Below are positions 29,758 through 35,687 of a stretch of 35,687 bases of DNA, piece by piece (the first letter of the stretch is position 1; the number at the start of each line of letters is the position of its first letter). The stretch lies in NCBI GenBank assembly GCA_022340265.1, contig JAJDOH010000317.1, forward strand, positions 1 to 35,687, in the 5' to 3' direction. This DNA comes from Deltaproteobacteria bacterium (GTDB lineage: Bacteria; Desulfobacterota; DSM-4660; Desulfatiglandales; Desulfatiglandaceae). The notes beneath the pieces were generated by a model. That model was given only the letters and a program-made list of their open reading frames with translations, ran no database searches and was not told where the DNA came from. The position numbers were made by a program, and so were the translations under genes.

Positions 29758-31584
29758 CTACTCCACTGTAACACTTTTTGCCAGATTGCGGGGTTTGTCG
29801 ATGTCCCTTTCAAGAAATTTTGCACAGTAATAAGCCAGCAGCTGGCAGGGAATCACGCTCAGTATGGGTGTCAGAAAATCGAGAATAGGGGGTATTTCAA
29901 TGACATCATCCGCGATTTCCCTGACCTTTTCGTCCCCCTGGGTGGCTATGGCAATAACCGGACCTTTTCGACTCTTGATTTCGTGGATGTTGCTGAGCAT
30001 CTTTTCATGCATTTCATCATCGGGAATAATAGCCACGGTGGGCATTTCCGGATTGATCAGTGCAATGGGTCCATGTTTCATTTCTCCGGCGGCATAACCT
30101 TCGGCATGAATGTAAGAAACCTCTTTAAGTTTCAGCGCCCCTTCAAGGGCAATGGGGTAATTGTATTTGCGTCCCAGAAAGAGCCAATTCGCGCAATGGA
30201 AGTATTTTTCCGCGATGGCCTCAATGTGGCTGGATTGACCCAGTAATTCCCGCACCTGGTCGGGCAGGGCTTCCAGTGCACGAATGGCCTGAATGCCTTC
30301 CGTCAGCGAAAGGTGTTGATGACGTCCCAGAAGCAGCGCCAGTAATGTCAGGGTAATCAGCTGGGATGTAAAATTCTTTGTGGAAGCCACACCGATTTCA
30401 GGTCCCGCATGGTTATAGATACCGGCATCTGTTTCCCGTGAAATGGTACTGCCCACCACATTGACAATTCCCAGTAGCCGGGCACCCTTGCGCTTGGCCT
30501 CCTTAATGGCGGCAATGGTATCGGCGGTTTCTCCGGATTGACTGATGGCAACCACAAAAGTGTTGGATGGAAAATTTAATTTTCGATAACGAAATTCGGA
30601 AGCAAGGCCCACTTCCGTATCAATTTCGGTCAGTTTTTCAAAAATGTATTTTCCAACACAGGCAGCATAATAAGAAGTGCCGCACGCCACCAAAACCATA
30701 TGCCGACAATTCTTCAGATCTTCCCAAACGGGCATGATACCGCCCAGTTTCGGTACGCCCTCACCGGGCTCGAGGCGGCCTCGGAAAGCATTTTTGATGG
30801 TATAAGCCTGTTCATAGATCTCTTTCAACATGAAATGGGGAAAGCCGTTCAGTTCCGCATCTTCCGCCCGCCATTCAACGGTTTCCGTACTCCTTTGAAT
30901 CTGTTGGGCTGAAGCCGTCAAAATGGAAAAATCATCTGCTGTCACCGTAGCCAGCTCGTTTTCCTGCAGGTGCACCACCTTATTGGTATATCTGACCATG
31001 GCGGAAACATCAGAGGCCACGAAATGGCCTTCATCGCTCACACCGATGATCAGGGGACTTCCCCGTCTCGCCACGACGATCTGTCCGGGAACATGCCGGT
31101 GAATGACACCCATCCCGAAAGTCCCTTCCACCTGGCTCATGGTCTTTCTGACCGCATCGGCCAGATTGCCGTCAAAATAGAACGCAATCAGCTGCGCCAG
31201 GACCTCCGAATCGGTTTCAGAACGGAAGGTGATCCCTTTTTTTTCCAACTGTTTTTTCAAAAGGTGGTAGTTTTCGATAATGCCGTTGTGAATGACATAG
31301 ACATTTTCTTCCTGATCCCGTTGCGGGTGTGCGTTTTTTACCGAAGGTTCTCCATGCGTTGCCCAGCGGGTGTGAGCAATACCGGTGCTTCCTTCCATTG
31401 ATTTACCATCCACCAGCGCTTCCAGGTTCGCGATCTTTCCCACTTCCCGGTAACATGAAATTTCGTTGCCGTTTTGAACGGCCAGGCCCGCCGAATCGTA
31501 TCCCCTGTACTCAAGCCTTCTCAATCCCTCAATCAAAATGGGTTTTGCACTTTTTTCTCCCACATAACAAACAATCCCGCACAT
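29758..31584 (-). CDS. glmS: Glutamine-fructose-6-phosphate aminotransferase (isomerising)
   Basis: Encodes 608 residues, matching E. coli GlmS (609). Makes glucosamine-6-phosphate for peptidoglycan and LPS using glutamine nitrogen. The class II glutaminase begins MCGIVCYVG with nucleophile Cys2 after Met removal, followed by RRLEYRGYDSAG and THNGIIENY-like IHNGIIENYHLL. Two SIS sugar-isomerase domains follow, with VACGTSYYAACVGKY and AISQSGETADTIAAI, and the end reads DKPRNLAKSVTVE as in the family. AAGGAGAG precedes the ATG. A sigma-70 promoter is readable upstream. No glmS ribozyme is possible in the short leader. Confidence 0.97.
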   Translation of the reverse strand: MCGIVCYVGEKSAKPILIEGLRRLEYRGYDSAGLAVQNGNEISCYREVGKIANLEALVDGKSMEGSTGIAHTRWATHGEPSVKNAHPQRDQEENVYVIHNGIIENYHLLKKQLEKKGITFRSETDSEVLAQLIAFYFDGNLADAVRKTMSQVEGTFGMGVIHRHVPGQIVVARRGSPLIIGVSDEGHFVASDVSAMVRYTNKVVHLQENELATVTADDFSILTASAQQIQRSTETVEWRAEDAELNGFPHFMLKEIYEQAYTIKNAFRGRLEPGEGVPKLGGIMPVWEDLKNCRHMVLVACGTSYYAACVGKYIFEKLTEIDTEVGLASEFRYRKLNFPSNTFVVAISQSGETADTIAAIKEAKRKGARLLGIVNVVGSTISRETDAGIYNHAGPEIGVASTKNFTSQLITLTLLALLLGRHQHLSLTEGIQAIRALEALPDQVRELLGQSSHIEAIAEKYFHCANWLFLGRKYNYPIALEGALKLKEVSYIHAEGYAAGEMKHGPIALINPEMPTVAIIPDDEMHEKMLSNIHEIKSRKGPVIAIATQGDEKVREIADDVIEIPPILDFLTPILSVIPCQLLAYYCAKFLERDIDKPRNLAKSVTVE

Positions 31585-31681
31585 ATAAAACTCTCCTTAA
31601 GATACCTCAATTCAGAAAAATCAAGATGGACCTTTTCACGAAAAAGCACCCGATAACTGTTCGAAATGGACAAAACACTAT

Positions 31682-31710
31682 ATTATAACTTTTTACTACT
31701 GAATATACAA
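31682..31710 (-). promoter_or_regulatory. Sigma-70 promoter of glmS
   Basis: On the minus strand TTGTAT (31705-31710) and TATAAT (31682-31687, a perfect -10) are separated by exactly 17 bases. The start would be near 31675, leaving about 90 bases of leader before glmS. It is back to back with the sigma-54 promoter of the second glnD, with the two core elements only 42 bases apart. Confidence 0.72.
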
Positions 31711-31752
31711 CCGAAAATTTGGCGTCATTTCTTTTCGATAATTATCACAATA

Positions 31753-31768
31753 TGGCACACGGGTTGCA
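31753..31768 (+). promoter_or_regulatory. Sigma-54 (-24/-12) promoter of the second glnD
   Basis: TGGCACACGGGTTGCA fits TGGCACG-N4-TTGCA at all but one position with correct GG-N10-GC spacing. The start would be near 31779, about 60 bases before the ATG at 31839. It also shows that the reading frame upstream of that ATG is leader, not coding. No copy of the glnA-type inverted repeat is visible upstream. Confidence 0.85.
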
Positions 31769-31838
31769 AGACTCCAGTTTCCATCAGGCACAAAAACAAT
31801 CAAGCGCTGAGGCAGCAAACGCGTCAAGGAGATTTATA

Positions 31839-34475
31839 ATGTTGGCAGCACAAACCACTGGCGATAAGAATAGCCCCAAAAACCCTGCATCGAAAGCTCT
31901 CGCCGATTCCAAGCGTGCCCTGAGCGCAGAATTTGAAAATGGGGAATCACGCCATTCCTTTTCGGAAACATACACTGAAATAATAGATCAGTATTTCAGA
32001 CAAATTCATCAAAACAGCGAAATCGGACGTCTTTTGTTTAAGAAGCGGAAAAGTTTCGCGGTGTTGGCTGTGGGAGGGTATGGAAGAAAAGAGCTCGACT
32101 TTCATTCTGACATCGACATCCTTATCCTGTTCAGCTCAAAAATCCCCTCACTCGCAAAAAAGCTGGTGGAGGAGTTTTTATACCCGTTATGGGATTTGGG
32201 GTTCGATCTGGGCTACGGTGTACGCACCATCAAAGATTGTCTTACCCTGTCCAGGAATGATTCTGAAGTCATGACTTCCATGATGGATGCGCGATTCATA
32301 TGCGGAGATTCCCCCATGTACCTTTCCCTCATGGAGACCCTTCATAATAAGATAGCCAAGAAAAAGGCGGTTGAGATATCGCGATGGCTGGAAGAATCCC
32401 ACAAAATCCGCATGGAAACTTTTGGAGACGCAAGCCATCTTCTCGAGCCGAACCTCAAAGAAGGAATAGGGGGTCTGCGGGACTATCACCAGGTTTTATG
32501 GCATGCAAAAGCACTTTTTGAACTGAGAGTCCCCAGGGATCTGGAATATCATGGAAAGCTTTCCCACAAGGAGTACGAAAATCTCAGGCAAAATCTCAAA
32601 TTCCTCTGGGCGGTTCGAAACAGATTGCATCAACTGGCCGGCAGGAAAAACGACCGGCTCAATTTTGAATACCAGGAAGATATTGCGCGATGGCTTGGAT
32701 ACAAGGACAAAGGAAGTTTTCTGGCCGTAGAACAGTTCATGGGAAAACTCCATCGTGTCATGACGTCCATTAAAAGCATGAACCGAGCCTTCGCTACGGC
32801 CCACCTTCCGGTTCAGAAAGCTTTTACGAAGGAAGCCCAAGATATCAAACCCATTCGCGAGGGTCTGATCATTCAGGACGGTGAAATCCGCTTTGAGTCA
32901 GCCACGGCCATTTTATCCGATCCTTTTTTGCTGATGGATGTGTTCGACCAGCTTGCGCAATCAGACTGTGTCCTATCCATGGAAACCGAGAGGTTGATTG
33001 GGGAGTTCCTATTCCTGGTGGACGACAAATTCAGGTCATCCAAACGGATGGGAGAATGCTTTCGGAAGATTCTCAACAGCCAAAAGGCTTTTGAAGCCCT
33101 TGATAAAATGTTTGAATTGGGCTTTCTTGAGTCATATATACCTGAATTCTCAGAGATTAGGGACCGGGTGCAGTTCGATACGTACCATATTTTTCCGGTG
33201 GGACGGCACTCTCTGGAAACCTTAAAACAACTGAAAAGGCTGGGTGGGGGAAAAGACATTTTGCTGGTGGACATTTTCAGCGACCTGCCTGATCCGGAAC
33301 CGCTTTTCCTGGCAGGGCTCCTACACGACATCGGAAAAAGGGGCAAAAACCATGCACAGAAAGGCACTGAAATTGCTGAAATCATATTGAAGCGACTCAA
33401 TTATCCTGAAACTGAAACGGAACAGGCCCTCTTTCTCATCAGACATCATGTCCTTCTGGTGGAAACCGCAACCAGAAGGGATCTTGCTGATGAAAAAGCG
33501 ATAGTCCAGTGTGCACGCACTATCGGGGACATTGACAAATTGAAAATGCTCTATGTTCTGGCTTGGGCGGATGCCCGCGCCACCGGTCCCCGGGCCTGGA
33601 ACACCTGGATGGCAAATCTGATTCAAGAGCTCTTTTTCAAAATCCTGAACATTTTCCTGGGAGAAGAACTGGCGACCCGCGATGCCTCAGAAAGGGTCCA
33701 GGATACGTTTTTACAGGTCCAGAAAGCTTTCCCGGAATTAACGGATGAAGCGCGGGATAAGCTGTTTTCAGCCATGTCTCCCCGCTATCTGTTAAACGTT
33801 GCACCCCAGGACATCATTCACCATGTCCACATGCTGAAAACCTTGCGGGAACAACAGAAGGATGAAGAACCACAACAAATCGCAGTGGAAATCAAGGAAA
33901 ATGAGATGGAAGGCTGCGTGGACATCACTTTCATGTCCAAAGACCGGCCGGGCATTTTTTCCCAGATGGCCGGTGTGCTGGCCATCAACCAAGTAAACGT
34001 AGTGGCTGCCAATATATACACCTGGGGGGATGGTACAGCGGTTGACATTTTTAAGGCAACCCCGCATTCCGACCGCCACCGTGCTCTTGAAGTATGGAAG
34101 AAAGTGCAGAAAGACGCGGAAAATGTCTTTAGAGGAAACCTGTCTCTCGATGACCGCATTAAAGAAAAGGCAAAGCCATCCATTTTAGACGCGGAATACA
34201 AACCTTCCCATGCACCCAAAATTCTCGTGAATAACCGGGCTTCGGATTTCTTTACGCTTATCGAAGTCTTTGCCGATGATCGCGTCGGACTTCTTTATGA
34301 CGTTACACGAACACTTTTTGAACTGGGTCTCGATATTCGAGTCGCCAAAATTGCTACAAAGGTGGATCAGGTTGCTGACGTTTTTTACGTGTGGGACCTT
34401 GAAGGGCAGAAAGTAGAAGACGAAAGTGAAACAGGGAGGATTGTTGAAACACTGTACAATGCGCTCATTCAGTAA
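31839..34475 (+). CDS. glnD: GlnD-type uridylyltransferase/uridylyl-removing enzyme, copy 2
   Basis: Encodes 878 residues. Domains match copy 1 in order: nucleotidyltransferase with VGGYGRKELDFHSDIDILIL (D91/D93), EGIGGLRD, an HD domain with LLHDIGKR (H496/D497), and two ACT domains (about 693-740 with KDRPGIFSQMAGVLA, and 804-860 with DRVGLLYDVTRTLFE). All catalytic residues appear present. It is clearly diverged from copy 1, not a recent duplicate. The ATG at 31839 has AAGGAG 7 bases upstream; a TTG at 31719 is excluded because the sigma-54 promoter lies inside that extension. It diverges from glmS on its own nitrogen-type promoter. Two GlnD proteins in one locus suggest different targets or conditions. 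Confidence 0.93.
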   Translation: MLAAQTTGDKNSPKNPASKALADSKRALSAEFENGESRHSFSETYTEIIDQYFRQIHQNSEIGRLLFKKRKSFAVLAVGGYGRKELDFHSDIDILILFSSKIPSLAKKLVEEFLYPLWDLGFDLGYGVRTIKDCLTLSRNDSEVMTSMMDARFICGDSPMYLSLMETLHNKIAKKKAVEISRWLEESHKIRMETFGDASHLLEPNLKEGIGGLRDYHQVLWHAKALFELRVPRDLEYHGKLSHKEYENLRQNLKFLWAVRNRLHQLAGRKNDRLNFEYQEDIARWLGYKDKGSFLAVEQFMGKLHRVMTSIKSMNRAFATAHLPVQKAFTKEAQDIKPIREGLIIQDGEIRFESATAILSDPFLLMDVFDQLAQSDCVLSMETERLIGEFLFLVDDKFRSSKRMGECFRKILNSQKAFEALDKMFELGFLESYIPEFSEIRDRVQFDTYHIFPVGRHSLETLKQLKRLGGGKDILLVDIFSDLPDPEPLFLAGLLHDIGKRGKNHAQKGTEIAEIILKRLNYPETETEQALFLIRHHVLLVETATRRDLADEKAIVQCARTIGDIDKLKMLYVLAWADARATGPRAWNTWMANLIQELFFKILNIFLGEELATRDASERVQDTFLQVQKAFPELTDEARDKLFSAMSPRYLLNVAPQDIIHHVHMLKTLREQQKDEEPQQIAVEIKENEMEGCVDITFMSKDRPGIFSQMAGVLAINQVNVVAANIYTWGDGTAVDIFKATPHSDRHRALEVWKKVQKDAENVFRGNLSLDDRIKEKAKPSILDAEYKPSHAPKILVNNRASDFFTLIEVFADDRVGLLYDVTRTLFELGLDIRVAKIATKVDQVADVFYVWDLEGQKVEDESETGRIVETLYNALIQ

Positions 34476-34595
34476 CCACATAGCATCTGCAAGTGAATAA
34501 TAGGACCCAATGCGAAGCATTGAATCCTGATTTGACATTTGAACATGGCTCCCATAAATCGGCAGTTGGTAATGTCGCCTTTAAGGAGTAAACTG

Positions 34596-34649
34596 ATGAG
34601 AGTATTCAACCGTTCACTGCTGTCCGGTCAAATTTTTAGAAAACAATAG
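34596..34649 (+). other. Possible 17-codon frame with a good ribosome binding site
   Basis: AAGGAG (34583-34588) stands 7 bases before an ATG that opens the frame MRVFNRSLLSGQIFRKQ, then a stop. It lies in the 252-base gap between glnD copy 2 and the convergent gene at the right end. It may be a short peptide, a gene remnant or chance. Apart from it and a small palindrome at 34508-34522 I see nothing in this gap. Confidence 0.2.
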
Positions 34650-34727
34650 ATCCAATATGATCCTGTACAAGCGTTCGAACAGCCCTTCAGTCAGTGGTGC
34701 TTGAAGCGTTGTTGAAAGATGAATAAG

Positions 34728-35687
34728 TCAATCAAAGGTGCCGGCATCCCGGTGGGTCTCCGACAAAACGCCAAAGCCGCTGACGGTTTGATTTTGAACG
34801 GAAGTCTCAAAAAGGGTTTTATTTGAAGCATTGGAAGATTCGAATTTAAAGAGGAATGTGTAACCCAGCAGTTGGACATCAACATCAGAAAGAGTTAGAT
34901 CTGCCCAGCCAGCGACCGGCGTCGATTCCAACCCTACGTTAGGAACGATTTGTTTGAAATCAACGATCGTCAGGCCCATCGAAAGAGGCGGAAGCGTACC
35001 CGATATAGAGTTTCCATCTTCATCATAAATGATTACAATACCACTGTTAATAGGGCGATCCGCCCATACGAGCCAATAGTTATGGTATGTGCTGTCGATT
35101 AGTACATAACGTGGCAGAAGTCGAAAGTATGTGGCGTCTCTAATGGTGGAAGGTTGAAAAGGAAGCGCAATATACTGTTGTGCCCTGTACATGGCGTTGC
35201 CGGAAAAGAGCTCTGTGTGCCGATTCTGATCCACCAGCTTTGAATCCGTAATGGAAAGGGACTCATCTATTTCTATGCTTGGAAGATTTACGCCGGCTGA
35301 TACCCCGTTTATAAGATTGACCAGGTATAGCACGCCCATGGCCTGGTTCTTGGGGTCATTTTTCTTCAAATTCTCAAATGTTACGTATCCAGCATAGTGA
35401 TCGCTCACACCATCATGATCAAGGTCGACTTCAATGGATGAAAGGCATTGTTGTGGGGCGTTTTCCAGAAGTGCTGACAAGGAAAACGACACGACATCCC
35501 CTTTCGTCAAAGAAATAATCTTGTCAAAGCAGTGGACGGCATTCGGGGTAAAAACGGTTAAGCGAAATTGAACGTTTGATTCTCCGGTTTCCGTCAGAGC
35601 AATAAGCGTGTCCAAGGAACCACGGTCCGGAATGGAGACGAGAAAAAAAGGTACGAGCACATCGTAACCGGGCACGTGGTCATCTAT
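34728..35687 (-). CDS. C-terminal part of an unrecognised, probably exported protein (runs off the window)
   Basis: An open frame of about 319 codons with no stop upstream to the window edge; a GTG at 35675 exists but the true start is probably outside. The composition is typical of exported proteins: many Ser, Thr, Asn and Val, few Cys, and beta-strand-like stretches. The opening HVPGYDVLVPFFLVS followed by DTLIALTETG resembles surface proteins with a repeated structural fold. SIEVDLDHDGVSDHYAGYV and IYDEDGNSISG look like Asp-rich calcium-binding-type turns. No enzyme motif is seen. It converges with glnD copy 2. I do not recognise the family. Confidence 0.7.
   Translation of the reverse strand: MDDHVPGYDVLVPFFLVSIPDRGSLDTLIALTETGESNVQFRLTVFTPNAVHCFDKIISLTKGDVVSFSLSALLENAPQQCLSSIEVDLDHDGVSDHYAGYVTFENLKKNDPKNQAMGVLYLVNLINGVSAGVNLPSIEIDESLSITDSKLVDQNRHTELFSGNAMYRAQQYIALPFQPSTIRDATYFRLLPRYVLIDSTYHNYWLVWADRPINSGIVIIYDEDGNSISGTLPPLSMGLTIVDFKQIVPNVGLESTPVAGWADLTLSDVDVQLLGYTFLFKFESSNASNKTLFETSVQNQTVSGFGVLSETHRDAGTFD

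Noticed and set aside
31585-31680. glmS ribozyme or riboswitch in the glmS leader
   Set aside because: The leader is only about 90 bases by the predicted promoter and shows none of the pseudoknotted ribozyme core; the element is also mainly found in Gram-positive bacteria.
31719-31838. TTG-started N-terminal extension of the second glnD
   Set aside because: The segment contains the sigma-54 promoter and its predicted start site, and a good ribosome binding site supports the ATG at 31839.
34508-34522. Palindrome CAATGC-GAA-GCATTG after glnD copy 2
   Set aside because: It has a short stem with a 3-base loop and no T-run, so it is not supported as a terminator.

Overview
The window looks like chromosomal DNA of a sulfate-reducing deltaproteobacterium, most likely of the Desulfobacterales type. 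This is inferred from protein style: a TRAP uptake system beside acyl-CoA enzymes, PurF with Fe-S-type cysteines, large GlnD and GlnE proteins, and sigma-54 promoters. No rRNA, tRNA, CRISPR array, integrase or transposase is visible.

Left part (1-7212): a lipoprotein gene on the minus strand diverges from a secreted DUF2059 protein gene. A five-gene plus-strand catabolic unit follows: TRAP transporter dctP-dctQ-dctM, an AMP-forming acyl-CoA ligase and a 3-hydroxyacyl-CoA dehydrogenase. A sixth reading frame with a good ribosome binding site stops after 24 codons and looks like the cut-off start of another gene.

Central part (7313-31584): about 24 kb on the minus strand is devoted almost entirely to making and spending glutamine. 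In transcription order it holds glmS, glnA2 (a GSI-alpha-like glutamine synthetase), a broken PII gene (glnB fragment), glnD, gltB, gltD, carA, carB, purF, glnA1 (GSI-beta with an adenylylation tyrosine) and glnE. gltB-gltD-carA-carB overlap one another and must be translationally coupled. glnE carries about 300 extra N-terminal residues with two ACT-like segments of the kind normally found at the C-terminus of GlnD. A second full glnD gene diverges from glmS on the plus strand (31839-34475).

Regulation: three near-consensus sigma-54 (-24/-12) promoters are readable, one each before glnA1, glnA2 and the second glnD. Both glnA promoters have a long inverted repeat upstream that shares the identical 11-mer ACATTTTTGTA, a candidate enhancer for an NtrC-type activator. 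glmS has a good sigma-70 promoter. The GSI-alpha enzyme should escape adenylylation while GSI-beta should be controlled by GlnE. The only PII gene in the window lacks its T-loop, so glutamine sensing through the ACT domains of GlnE and the two GlnD proteins is the main idea to test.

Right end (34476-35687): a 252-base gap with little content, then the C-terminal part of an unrecognised, probably exported, protein that runs off the edge.
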